Source: Polaromonas sp. CF318 (GTDB lineage: Bacteria > Pseudomonadota > Gammaproteobacteria > Burkholderiales > Burkholderiaceae_C). Taken from it: 64,000 nucleotides of DNA. The notes under the pieces were generated by a model. The model worked only from the letters and a program-made list of their open reading frames with translations, searched no databases and was not told the DNA's origin. Positions 1 to 7,910 of the stretch are shown here, piece by piece. Location: positions 1-64,000 of the forward strand of contig NZ_AKIV01000008.1 in the NCBI RefSeq assembly GCF_000282655.1, read 5' to 3'. The translations under genes and the position numbers were made by a program. Each line of letters begins with the position of its first letter. Positions within the stretch are counted from its first letter, which is position 1.

Positions 1-1
1 C

Positions 2-1063
2 GCCTTCGAGCACTGGCTGGCCGCCACAGCCCGCCAGCACCACCTGCAAGCCGGCACGCTGAGGCCGGCTTCCGCCGATGCGAGCTTTCGCCGTTACTTC
101 CGGGTGGACGCCGCATCGGGTGGGGGCAGCTGCATCATCATGGATGCGCCGCCCGCGCAGGAGGACTGCAAACCCTTTGTCAAGGTCGCCGGCCTGATGG
201 CGGGCGCAGGCCTGAACGCGCCGCGCGTGCTGGCATGGGACGAGCCTCTGGGCTTCATGCTGCTGAGCGACCTGGGCGCGCGGACCATGATGGAAGTGAT
301 CGCGCCGCCCGCCGCGGTTGACACCATTGCCAGCCCGACGCCTGCGCACTACGACTTGTATGTGGATGCGGCGGAGACCCTGATCCGCTGGCAGCTCGCA
401 TCGCAACCCGGTGTGCTGCCCCCCTATGACGACGCGCTGCTGTCGCGCGAGCTCTCGCTCTTTCCCGATTGGTATGTCGCCAAGCACCGCGGGATCGCAC
501 TGAACACCGGCCTTCCGGAGAAGCTGAACGTCATCTTCGAACAGATCAAGGCCAGCAATCTGAATTCGCTCGACGGCGCGCGGGTGTTTGTGCACCGCGA
601 CTTCATGCCGCGCAATCTGATGATTCCAGATGGCGCATCAACTGCGCCCACGGGTACGCCGCCGCTCGGGGTTCTGGACTTCCAGGACGCGGTCTACGGC
701 CCGATCACCTATGACATCGCCAGCCTGATGCGCGATGCCTTCCTGAGCTGGGAAGAGGATTTTGTGCTCGACATCACCGTGCGCTATTGGCAGAAAGCCC
801 GCAAAGCGGGCCTTCCCGTCGGCGATGACTTCGGCGAGTTCTACCGCGCCGTCGAATGGATGGGCCTGCAGCGCCACCTCAAGATTCTGGGCATCTTCGC
901 ACGGCTCACGCTGCGCGATGGCAAGCCCAAATACCTGGCCGACACCCCCCGCTTCATCAAATATGCCCGCAACACCGCCGCGCGCTACCGCCAGCTCGGG
1001 CCGCTGATGGTGCTGCTTGACGAGATCGAAGGCAATGAGACCCGCGTGGGCTACACGTTTTAA
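2..1063 (+). CDS. amgK: N-acetylmuramate/N-acetylglucosamine kinase, 5' end outside window
   Basis: Aminoglycoside-phosphotransferase-fold kinase that phosphorylates the anomeric carbon of MurNAc/GlcNAc in peptidoglycan recycling, bypassing de novo UDP-MurNAc synthesis. The reading frame is open from base 2 and includes the family's N-terminal motif DASFRRYFRV, so the GTG at 104 is not the start and the gene is partial. The kinase catalytic loop HRDFMPRNLM and the metal-binding LDFQDAVYGP segment are both present. The usual partner murU is not downstream; rsmE follows after 9 bp. Assignment to AmgK rather than another APH-family kinase is inferred from the N-terminal motif and overall length. 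Confidence 0.8.
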   Translation, partial: AFEHWLAATARQHHLQAGTLRPASADASFRRYFRVDAASGGGSCIIMDAPPAQEDCKPFVKVAGLMAGAGLNAPRVLAWDEPLGFMLLSDLGARTMMEVIAPPAAVDTIASPTPAHYDLYVDAAETLIRWQLASQPGVLPPYDDALLSRELSLFPDWYVAKHRGIALNTGLPEKLNVIFEQIKASNLNSLDGARVFVHRDFMPRNLMIPDGASTAPTGTPPLGVLDFQDAVYGPITYDIASLMRDAFLSWEEDFVLDITVRYWQKARKAGLPVGDDFGEFYRAVEWMGLQRHLKILGIFARLTLRDGKPKYLADTPRFIKYARNTAARYRQLGPLMVLLDEIEGNETRVGYTF

Positions 1064-1072
1064 GGCCATGCC

Positions 1073-1828
1073 ATGAATGCCCGTTTCCATGCCGACATTG
1101 CACTGGTGCCGGGCACGACGGTCCAGCTGCCGCCGGACGCTGCCCGCCACGTGCAGGTCCTGCGGCTGCAGCCCGGGGACGCCCTCTCGCTGTTCAACGG
1201 CCGGGGCGATGGCCTGCCCGGCAGCGAAGGGGAGTTCGAGGCCACGGTCGCGCGCATGGGCCGCAGCGAGGTCGAGGTCACCATCGGCGCTTACACCCCC
1301 ACGGCGCGCGAGGCCGGCCGCGCCATCCACCTGGCGGTCGTCATGCCGGCCAACGAGCGCATGGACTGGCTGGTGGAAAAAGCGGCCGAACTGGGCGCGG
1401 CCAGCATCCAGCCCCTGATGAGCGAGCGCAGCGTGCTGCGCCTCAAGGGCGAGCGCGCCGACAAAAAAATCGCGCACTGGCGCGGCGTGGCCGTCGCCGC
1501 CTGCGAACAATGCGGCCGCAGCCGCGTCCCGCTGATCCACGACGTCGCCAGCCTGGCCGACTGGCTCAAAGGCACCGTGAACGCCGCCGCAGAGGGAAGC
1601 CGCCTGCTGCTGTCGCTGCGCGAGGGCAGCCTCCCGCTGGCCCAGGCGGTGCCGGGCAGCGGCGCGCTGACGTTTTTAAGCGGCCCCGAAGGCGGCCTGA
1701 GCCCCACCGAGGAAGCCGCGGCCATCGCCGCCGGTTTCAGTCCCGTCACGCTGGGTCCGCGCGTGCTGCGGGCCGAAACCGCGCCGCTGGCCTGCTTGTC
1801 CCTGCTGACGTTGGGCGCGGCCGCATGA
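1073..1828 (+). CDS. rsmE: 16S rRNA m3U1498 methyltransferase RsmE
   Basis: SPOUT-family methyltransferase that N3-methylates U1498 of 16S rRNA using SAM. The protein is 251 aa, normal for the family, with an N-terminal PUA-like RNA-binding part and a C-terminal knotted SAM site shown by FLSGPEGGLSP and LGPRVLRAETA. The ATG lies 9 bp after the amgK stop, and the 3' end overlaps the following MFS gene by ATGA, so the three genes are probably co-transcribed. Confidence 0.93.
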   Translation: MNARFHADIALVPGTTVQLPPDAARHVQVLRLQPGDALSLFNGRGDGLPGSEGEFEATVARMGRSEVEVTIGAYTPTAREAGRAIHLAVVMPANERMDWLVEKAAELGAASIQPLMSERSVLRLKGERADKKIAHWRGVAVAACEQCGRSRVPLIHDVASLADWLKGTVNAAAEGSRLLLSLREGSLPLAQAVPGSGALTFLSGPEGGLSPTEEAAAIAAGFSPVTLGPRVLRAETAPLACLSLLTLGAAA

Positions 1829-3003
1829 ACCGCAACCTCTGGCTGTTGGCCATCTGCCAGGGCCTGTTCCTCACCAACAACGTCACCTTCATCGCCATCA
1901 ACGGCCTGGTCGGCCTGAACCTGGCACCGCTGGGCTGGATGGCCACCCTGCCCGTCATGGGCTATGTGGTGGGCGGGGCACTGTCGACCGCGGTGGTGGC
2001 GCGCACGCAATCGCGCTTCGGGCGCAAGACTTCTTTCCAGCTCGGCCTGTTGGTGGCCGTGGCCTCGGCCCTGCTGTGCTGCTATGCGGCCTACAGCCGC
2101 AACTTCTGGCTGCTGGTGACGGCCACGGTGGTGGCCGGCTACTACAGTGCCAACGCGCAGCTCTACCGCTTCGCCGCTGCCGAGCTGGCCCTGCCGGCCT
2201 TTCGCGAAAAAGCCATTTCGCTGGTCATGGCCGGCGGCCTGCTGGGCGCCGTCGCCGGGCCCAACCTTGCGGCCCACACGCGGGAGCTGACCGCCGTGCC
2301 TTTTGCCGGCGCCTACCTGGCGCTGGCCGGCGTGGCGCTGCTGTCCATGGCCTTGCTGGCCTTCATTCAATTTCCGCCGCCGCCCGAAGCGCATGCGGCC
2401 CGGGGAGGGCGACCGCTTTCTGAAATCATGCGCCAGCCGGTCTTTGTCGTGGCCGCGGCCGCCGGCGCCCTGGGTTTTGGCGTGATGAATCTGCTGATGG
2501 CCGCCACGCCGATCGCCATGCAGGTCTGCGGCCTGCCGTTTTCCAGCGTCGCGCTGGTGCTGGAGTGGCACGTGATCGGCATGTTCGCGCCGGGCTTTTT
2601 CACCGGCCACCTGATACGCCGCTTTGGCACCTTGCCCATCATGGCGGCGGGCCTGCTGCTCAACGTGCTGTGCGTGCTGATCGCGCTCTCGGGCGTGGAC
2701 CTCAAGCAGTTCCTGGGGGCGCTTTTCCTGCTTGGGCTGGGCTGGAATTTCCTGTTCACCGGTGCCACCACGCTGGCGCTCACCGCCTACCGCCCCGAAG
2801 AAAAAGACAAGGCGCAGGGCGCGCTCAATTTCTGCATTTTTGCCGTGCTGGCGGTTTCCTCGCTGGCCTCCGGCGTGCTTGTCACGACCCAAGGCTGGGA
2901 CTTGCTCAACCTCGGCTCGCTGCTGCCGCTGGGCCTGACCGGCGCGTTGCTGGCCTGGCTTGCACTGGGCCGGCGCAAGGGCAGCGACGCCGCCGGCGCC
3001 TGA
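1825..3003 (+). CDS. MFS transporter
   Basis: Major facilitator superfamily integral membrane protein of 392 aa with about 12 hydrophobic segments. The loop VARTQSRFGRKTSF after the second helix resembles the MFS signature between helices 2 and 3. The ATG overlaps the rsmE stop (ATGA), which sets the start and indicates translational coupling. The substrate cannot be read from sequence; an efflux role is typical of such single-gene MFS proteins but is inference. Confidence 0.85.
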   Translation: MNRNLWLLAICQGLFLTNNVTFIAINGLVGLNLAPLGWMATLPVMGYVVGGALSTAVVARTQSRFGRKTSFQLGLLVAVASALLCCYAAYSRNFWLLVTATVVAGYYSANAQLYRFAAAELALPAFREKAISLVMAGGLLGAVAGPNLAAHTRELTAVPFAGAYLALAGVALLSMALLAFIQFPPPPEAHAARGGRPLSEIMRQPVFVVAAAAGALGFGVMNLLMAATPIAMQVCGLPFSSVALVLEWHVIGMFAPGFFTGHLIRRFGTLPIMAAGLLLNVLCVLIALSGVDLKQFLGALFLLGLGWNFLFTGATTLALTAYRPEEKDKAQGALNFCIFAVLAVSSLASGVLVTTQGWDLLNLGSLLPLGLTGALLAWLALGRRKGSDAAGA

Positions 3004-3018
3004 AGAGGCTTGTGCCCG

Positions 3019-3945
3019 CTAAAAGCGCGCGTCCAGCCAGGATTTGAGCGTGTCAAACACCGGCACCGAGTCGGTTTCGTTGAAGATCTCGTGGTACAGG
3101 CCCTCAAAACAGCGCGCGGTCACCGTGCCGGGCATGACGCCGCGTGAGTTCGCGGCGGTTTCCGCGAAAGCGCGGCTGCCCGCCGGGTTGACCAAGCGAT
3201 CCGCGCCCGCATACATCAGCAGCGTGGGCGTGCGCCACTGGGCGGCGGCCGCTATCGTGGCGGGGCCGGCCGTGGCGATGAACTTGCCCAGGCGGGACGA
3301 AATCCTGTTGTGCACCTGCCGGTCCGCCAGGTATTTCCTGGCCACCTCCGGGTCGTGCGAGAGGTAATGCGGGTCCAGGCCGTTGCCCACGCAAAAGTCG
3401 GGGGCCAGCCTGGGCATGAAGGCCAGCAGCAGTTTCTGCAGGGGATTGAGGCCGGCATCCAGCGCCGGCGAAGACATCACCAGGCCCTCGACAGGACGTA
3501 TGCCCAGCGAAACAAAACGGCTCACCACCAGGCCGCCCAGGCTATGGCCCAGCAGGACCAGCGGGATCTGGTCGGGCTCGGCGGACGCATGGTGCGAAGG
3601 GGATTCCCGCAGCAGGCGCATGCAGCGCAGCCGCGTGTCGTCGACCACCTCGGCCAGGTCCTCGAGCAAGGTGCTGTCGCCGGGCAGCACGCCGCGCGCG
3701 CCGCCGGACTCGCCGTGGCCGCGCTGGTCGTAGGCGCGCACGGCAAAACCCCAGTCCATCAACTGGCGCGCCACATGGTCGTAGCGGATGGCATGCTCGC
3801 CCAGGCCGTGCACCAGCAGCACGACGGCGCGCGGCGGCGGCGCATACTGGCCCATTTCGTCGGCCCAGGCGTCCAGCGGCCACTCGTACAGGGCCAGGTT
3901 CTCGCCGTCGCGGGCGGTGAAGGGTGCCAGGACCGTTGAATGCAT
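3019..3945 (-). CDS. alpha/beta hydrolase, monoacylglycerol lipase/lysophospholipase-like
   Basis: Cytoplasmic serine hydrolase of 308 aa without a signal peptide. The oxyanion region VLLVHGLGEHA, the nucleophile elbow LGHSLGG, the late acidic motif YAGADRLVNP and a C-terminal GLYHEIFNE histidine give a complete Ser-Asp-His triad pattern of the Hydrolase_4/monoglyceride lipase family. It converges with the MFS gene (15-bp gap). The natural substrate is unknown; short- or medium-chain acylglycerols are the family default. Confidence 0.8.
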   Translation of the reverse strand: MHSTVLAPFTARDGENLALYEWPLDAWADEMGQYAPPPRAVVLLVHGLGEHAIRYDHVARQLMDWGFAVRAYDQRGHGESGGARGVLPGDSTLLEDLAEVVDDTRLRCMRLLRESPSHHASAEPDQIPLVLLGHSLGGLVVSRFVSLGIRPVEGLVMSSPALDAGLNPLQKLLLAFMPRLAPDFCVGNGLDPHYLSHDPEVARKYLADRQVHNRISSRLGKFIATAGPATIAAAAQWRTPTLLMYAGADRLVNPAGSRAFAETAANSRGVMPGTVTARCFEGLYHEIFNETDSVPVFDTLKSWLDARF

Positions 3946-4020
3946 GCGGCGGCTAAAGCCTGGCCTGGGGCAAGCGCGCCCGGCAGTCGCGATGCAGGAA
4001 AGAAGTGTGGCGCACCCGAA

Positions 4021-5496
4021 TCAACCGGGGACGCGGGCCATGACGTGCGCGACCGCGGCGGTCAGCTTCTTCGCGTAGGGCACGTTCAGGAATTCGTTGG
4101 GACCGTGGGCATTGCTCTTGGGGCCCAGCACACCGCAAACCATCATCTGCGCCTTGGGAAAGCCCTTGCTCAGCATGTTCATCAGCGGAATGGTGCCGCC
4201 CTGGCCGATGGTGCCGCAGGGCGCACCGAAAAAGCTCTGCGACGCGTCGTTGAGCGCGTTCTCGAACCAGGGCACGGTGCCGGGCGCATTCCAGCCTGTC
4301 GCGCCGCCGTTGCTTTCGAAGGTGACCTTGGCCTGGTAGGGCGCGTTGTCTTCGAGCAGCGTCTTGAGCTCCTGCACCGCCGCGCCGGCGTCGATCAGCG
4401 GCGGGAAACGCAGCGACAGCTTAAAGGCGGTGTAGGGCCGCAGCACATTGCCCGCGTCCTTGAGCGCCGGGAAACCCTCGGCGCCGGTCACGCTGAGCGT
4501 GGGGCGCCAGGTGCGATTGAGCAGGGCTTCGACCGGGTCGGTGGTAGTGGGCAAGGCAAAGGTGCTGGAGCCTTCGCAGTCGTAATGCGCCCACGGAAAG
4601 CGTTTGTAGATTTCGTCGCCGAGGATTTTGGCGGTGGCCTGCGCCTGGGCCAGGCGGTCGGCCGGGATTTCGCAATGAAAGCTCTGGGGCAGCAGGCGGC
4701 CGGTCTTGCTGTCCTCGAGGCGGTCCAGCACCTGGCGCATGATGCGAAAGCTCGAGGGCACCAGGCCGCTGGCATCGCCGGAGTGCACGCCTTCGGTGAG
4801 GATTTCCACCTTGAGCACGCCGGCCGCGTTGCCGCGCAGGCTGGTGGTCAGCCACAGCTGGTCGTAGTTGCCCGCGCCGGAATCCAGGCACACGACCAGC
4901 GCGACATCACCGAGGCGTTCGCGCAGCGCATTCACGTAGGGCAGCAAATCGTAGGAGCCGCTTTCCTCGCAGGTTTCGATCAGGCCGACGATGCGCGGGT
5001 GCGGCACGTTCTGACTTTTAAGCGCCTGCACCGCGGCGATGCTCGCGTAGACGGCATAGCCGTCATCGGCGGCACCGCGGCCGTAGAGCTTGCCGTCCTC
5101 ATACTTGGCGGTCCAGGGGCTCAGGTCGTTGCGCCAGCCGGTGAATTCGGGCTGCTTGTCGAGGTGGCCGTACATCAGCACGGTCTGCGTGGAATCGGCA
5201 CGTGTGGCCGGGATCTCAAAGAACAGCACCGGGGTGCGTCCTTCGAGGCGCACGATCTCCAGCTTGAGACCTTCGACCTTCTGCGCTTCGACCCAGGCCG
5301 CGGCATTGCGCATCACGGTGTCGATGTAGCCGTGCTGCGCCCAGTCGCTGTCGAAAGTGGGGGACTTGGCGGGAATGGAGATGTAGTCGGTGATCTGTTT
5401 GACGATGTCGCCGTCCCACTGGGCCGTGACCTGGGACAGGGCCTGGGCTGCGTTGAGGATGCTGGCGGGGATTTCGCGGTGCAGTGGGGCGTTCAT
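4021..5496 (-). CDS. M20 family metallopeptidase (dipeptidase-like)
   Basis: Zinc-dependent peptidase/deacylase of 491 aa (ArgE/DapE/ACY1/CPG2 family). The metal-site signatures are in order: LMYGHLDKQPEF (His-x-Asp), GRGAADDGYA (bridging Asp), ETCEESGS (catalytic and metal Glu) and CLDSGAG. A dimerisation insert begins around HSGDASG. A GGAG box sits 8 bp before the ATG. Probably acts on dipeptides or N-acyl amino acids; the substrate is not resolvable here. Confidence 0.85.
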   Translation of the reverse strand: MNAPLHREIPASILNAAQALSQVTAQWDGDIVKQITDYISIPAKSPTFDSDWAQHGYIDTVMRNAAAWVEAQKVEGLKLEIVRLEGRTPVLFFEIPATRADSTQTVLMYGHLDKQPEFTGWRNDLSPWTAKYEDGKLYGRGAADDGYAVYASIAAVQALKSQNVPHPRIVGLIETCEESGSYDLLPYVNALRERLGDVALVVCLDSGAGNYDQLWLTTSLRGNAAGVLKVEILTEGVHSGDASGLVPSSFRIMRQVLDRLEDSKTGRLLPQSFHCEIPADRLAQAQATAKILGDEIYKRFPWAHYDCEGSSTFALPTTTDPVEALLNRTWRPTLSVTGAEGFPALKDAGNVLRPYTAFKLSLRFPPLIDAGAAVQELKTLLEDNAPYQAKVTFESNGGATGWNAPGTVPWFENALNDASQSFFGAPCGTIGQGGTIPLMNMLSKGFPKAQMMVCGVLGPKSNAHGPNEFLNVPYAKKLTAAVAHVMARVPG

Positions 5497-5589
5497 GGGA
5501 AAGGCTCCGGGAGAAAAATGTGGGCTTTTTAGGACAGCGTTTTGCTGCGGCAGCTGCTACTGTACGCTTCCGGCACAGACCACGCCACA

Positions 5590-5652
5590 TAGAGCCTGTC
5601 TACGATCTAAAAGGGGCCGCGCAAGCGCCTCTTAGATCGTAGACAGGCTCTA
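5590..5652. repeat. 63-bp extended palindrome (REP/MITE-like)
   Basis: Two 21-bp arms at 5590-5610 and 5632-5652 are exact inverted copies, beginning TAGAGCCTGTCTACG and ending with its complement. The 21-bp GC-rich centre is itself partly self-complementary. No T-run follows, so it is not a simple terminator. It occupies the 288-bp gap between the divergent M20 and DUF72 genes, which holds nothing else I can identify. Perfect arms suggest a recent mobile palindrome. Confidence 0.75.
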
Positions 5653-5784
5653 ATGGAAGACCCGCAATTGGAGAATTCAACCTACAGGGCCCGCGGCCGG
5701 CGGGAGCAAAGATATCTCCTCCATTTCGCCCCTGTGCCTCCCCTATTTGGACGAGAGAGCAGACAAGTACGCCACGGAGCCGCC

Positions 5785-6651
5785 ATGACACCAGCCAGCC
5801 GCGCGCAAGCGCCGTCTTCCACCACGCCTTCCACAGCCGATGCCCGCATACGCGCGGGTGTGGGCGGCTGGACTTTTGAACCCTGGCGCGGCAGCTTTTT
5901 TCCGCCCGGTCTGCCGCACAGCCGCGAGCTTGAATACGCCAGCCGCCAATTGAGCGCCATCGAGGTCAATGGCACCTACTACGGCACGCTCAAGCCGGCC
6001 AGCTTCAAGAAGTGGCACGACGAGACGCCGGAGAACTTCATGTTTTCCCTCAAGGCCTCGCGCTACGCGACCAATCGCCGCGTGCTGGCCGAGGCGGGCG
6101 AGTCCATCCGGCGTTTCACCGAAAGCGGCATCAGCGAGCTGGGCGACAAACTGGGGCCCATCGTGTGGCAGTTCATGCCCGGCAAGGTGTTCGAGGCCGG
6201 GGATTTCGAAGCTTTTCTGGCACTGCTGCCGAAACAGGTGGATGGCCGGGCGCTGCGCCACGTGGTCGACGTGCGCCATGAAAGTTTTATGTCGCCCGAT
6301 TACCTCGCGCTGGCGCGCCGTTACAGGGTCGCCACCGTATTTACCGACGCCGACAAATTCCCGTCCTTTGCCGATCTCACGGGCGACTTCGCCTATGCCC
6401 GCTTGATGATGAGCGAGGCCCAGCTGGAAACCGGCTACGAGGAGGGTGCGCTCGACGCCTGGACTGAACGTGCAAGGCAATGGGCCGCAGGCGGTGCACC
6501 CGGGGACCTGCCAACGCTGGAAGAAGCCCCGGCGCAGGGAAAACCGCGCGATGTATTTGTGTATTTCATCAACGGTGCCAAGGAAAGGGCGCCTGCCGCG
6601 GCGATGGCGTTTTTAAAGCGCCTGGGCTTCACGTCCCCGACTCAGGGGTAA
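5785..6651 (+). CDS. DUF72 domain-containing protein
   Basis: Member of the DUF72 family (YecE-like TIM-barrel proteins of unknown function), 288 aa. Hallmarks are VGGWTFEPWRGSFFPP near the N-terminus, EVNGTYYG, FMFSLKASRYAT, VDVRHESF and a late VYFINGAKERAPAAA (DUF72 proteins usually have a FNN variant). An in-frame upstream extension exists, but the ATG at 5785 begins just before the conserved domain. The 3' end overlaps the convergent psd gene by 10 bp. Confidence 0.85.
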   Translation: MTPASRAQAPSSTTPSTADARIRAGVGGWTFEPWRGSFFPPGLPHSRELEYASRQLSAIEVNGTYYGTLKPASFKKWHDETPENFMFSLKASRYATNRRVLAEAGESIRRFTESGISELGDKLGPIVWQFMPGKVFEAGDFEAFLALLPKQVDGRALRHVVDVRHESFMSPDYLALARRYRVATVFTDADKFPSFADLTGDFAYARLMMSEAQLETGYEEGALDAWTERARQWAAGGAPGDLPTLEEAPAQGKPRDVFVYFINGAKERAPAAAMAFLKRLGFTSPTQG

Positions 6652-7496
6652 GAAGCCATGGCCTCGCCCAGCCGTATCTCGCGGCCCGGCGCCCACTCGG
6701 GGTTAAAGCGCAGCGGCCCCTTGGGAAACAGCATGACGACGGTGGAGCCCAGCAGGAAGCGGCCCATTTCCTCGCCTTGCTTCAGGCGTATCGCCGAGGT
6801 CGGCTCGTCGGGGTAATCCCACTGCCGCACTTCCTTGCTGCGCGGCGGGTTGACCACGCCGTGCCACACCGTGGCCATGCTGCCGACGATGGTCGCGCCG
6901 ACCAGCACCAGCACAAAAGGCCCCCGCGCCGACTCAAAGACGCAGACCACACGCTCATTGCGCGCGAACAGGCCCGGCACACCGCGCGCGGTGACGGGGT
7001 TGACCGAAAACAGCTCCCCGGGCACATAGACCATGCGCACCAGCCGGCCGTCGCAAGGCATGTGGATGCGGTGGTAGTCCCTGGGGCTCAGGTAGAGCGT
7101 GGCGAAGTGGCCGTCCTGGTAGTGCGCCGCCAGCGCCGCATCGCCGCCCACCAGCGCGGTGGTGGAATAGCGGTGGCCCTTGGCCTGGAAGATCTGGTCT
7201 TTCTCGATGGCGCCGAACTGGCTGATCGCACCGTCCACCGGCGACACCAGCTCGGCCGCGGCGAGCGGCCGCGCGCCGGGCTTGAGCGCGCGCGTGAAAA
7301 AGTCGTTGAAGGTCGGGTAGCTGGCGATGTCGGGGTTCAGCGCCTCGTCCATATTGACCCGGTACTTGGCGACAAAGCGGCGGATGATTTCCGTCGTGAC
7401 CCAGCCGCGTTCGCGCGAAGCCACAAAACCGGCAAAGGAAGTCAGTGCCTGTTTGGGAAACAGGTATTGGGGAAGGACGGCGAATCGATCGGACAC
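6642..7496 (-). CDS. psd: phosphatidylserine decarboxylase
   Basis: Pyruvoyl-dependent membrane enzyme that converts phosphatidylserine to phosphatidylethanolamine. The protein is 284 aa, typical of the E. coli-type enzyme. The autocleavage site is visible as RFLLGSTVVMLFP (cleavage between Gly and Ser of LGST). SPVDGAISQ and the HRIHMP motif are the other conserved elements. It is a single gene with no pssA neighbour. Confidence 0.95.
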   Translation of the reverse strand: MSDRFAVLPQYLFPKQALTSFAGFVASRERGWVTTEIIRRFVAKYRVNMDEALNPDIASYPTFNDFFTRALKPGARPLAAAELVSPVDGAISQFGAIEKDQIFQAKGHRYSTTALVGGDAALAAHYQDGHFATLYLSPRDYHRIHMPCDGRLVRMVYVPGELFSVNPVTARGVPGLFARNERVVCVFESARGPFVLVLVGATIVGSMATVWHGVVNPPRSKEVRQWDYPDEPTSAIRLKQGEEMGRFLLGSTVVMLFPKGPLRFNPEWAPGREIRLGEAMASYP

Positions 7497-7568
7497 TAGG
7501 CGGCTTGAAGGGTGGAGGAAGGGCCATTCTATCGACGCCCCAAGGCCTTGCCGCCGCGCAGCGCCGTC

Positions 7569-7757
7569 TTACTGTGCGGGATAACCCGCCTGCGCAAGCG
7601 CCGCGGCCACGGCCTGCCGGTCCTGCGCGGTCTGGACCACGACTTTTTTGGACGCCAGGTCCACATTGACCTGTGCGGCCGGGTCCAGTGCCTTGACGGC
7701 CTTGGTGATGGCGCCGGCGCAGTGGCCGCAGCTCATGGCGGGGATGTTGAATTCCAT
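7569..7757 (-). CDS. copZ: heavy-metal-associated (HMA) domain protein, CopZ-like copper chaperone
   Basis: A 62-aa single HMA domain with the Cu(I)-binding motif PAMSCGHCAGAI (CxxC). It probably delivers copper to, or buffers it for, the divergently encoded CopA. The ATG at 7757 is preceded by AAGAGG and matches the domain start; longer in-frame starts would run into its own promoter. A CueR-type operator lies about 36 bp upstream. The copZ name is by family and context. Confidence 0.85.
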   Translation of the reverse strand: MEFNIPAMSCGHCAGAITKAVKALDPAAQVNVDLASKKVVVQTAQDRQAVAAALAQAGYPAQ

Positions 7758-7792
7758 AAAGCCTCTTGAGAGTGGTGAAAAGGGTTGGCAGG

Positions 7793-7822
7793 AGTCTGAA
7801 CCTTCCCATGGGGGCAAAGTCC
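7793..7822 (-). promoter_or_regulatory. CueR-type promoter/operator for the copZ-like gene
   Basis: Read on the minus strand, a MerR-family style promoter with -35-like TGGACT, a 19-bp spacer containing GCCCCCATGGGAAGGT, and a -10-like CAGACT. The long spacer and the AAGGTTCAGACT end are shared with the copA promoter on the other strand. The dyad is less symmetric than the copA one. Confidence 0.6.
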
Positions 7823-7872
7823 AGCCAGGGCAGCCAAGCCCTCCCCGCGACTGTGGCTATTGTCCTGCGGGC

Positions 7873-7903
7873 TTGACCCTCCCATGATGGTAAGGTTCAG
7901 ACT
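7873..7903 (+). promoter_or_regulatory. CueR-type promoter/operator for copA
   Basis: -35 TTGACC, then a 19-bp spacer carrying the near-palindrome ACCCTCCCATGATGGTAAGGT, then -10-like CAGACT. The overlong spacer with a dyad between the boxes is the hallmark of MerR-family activation (CueR at copA). The expected start point is about 7910, at the chosen copA start codon. Confidence 0.8.
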
Positions 7904-7910
7904 GCCTGAC

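Noticed and set aside
104-106. GTG as start of the first gene
   Set aside because: The frame is open to the window edge and contains the conserved N-terminal family motif upstream of it.
3940-5532. 530-aa plus-strand open frame
   Set aside because: Antisense to the M20 peptidase, which has all its metal-site motifs; the plus-strand protein has no recognisable pattern.
7860-7862. TTG start for copA
   Set aside because: It lies upstream of and inside the CueR promoter, so it could not be on the regulated transcript.
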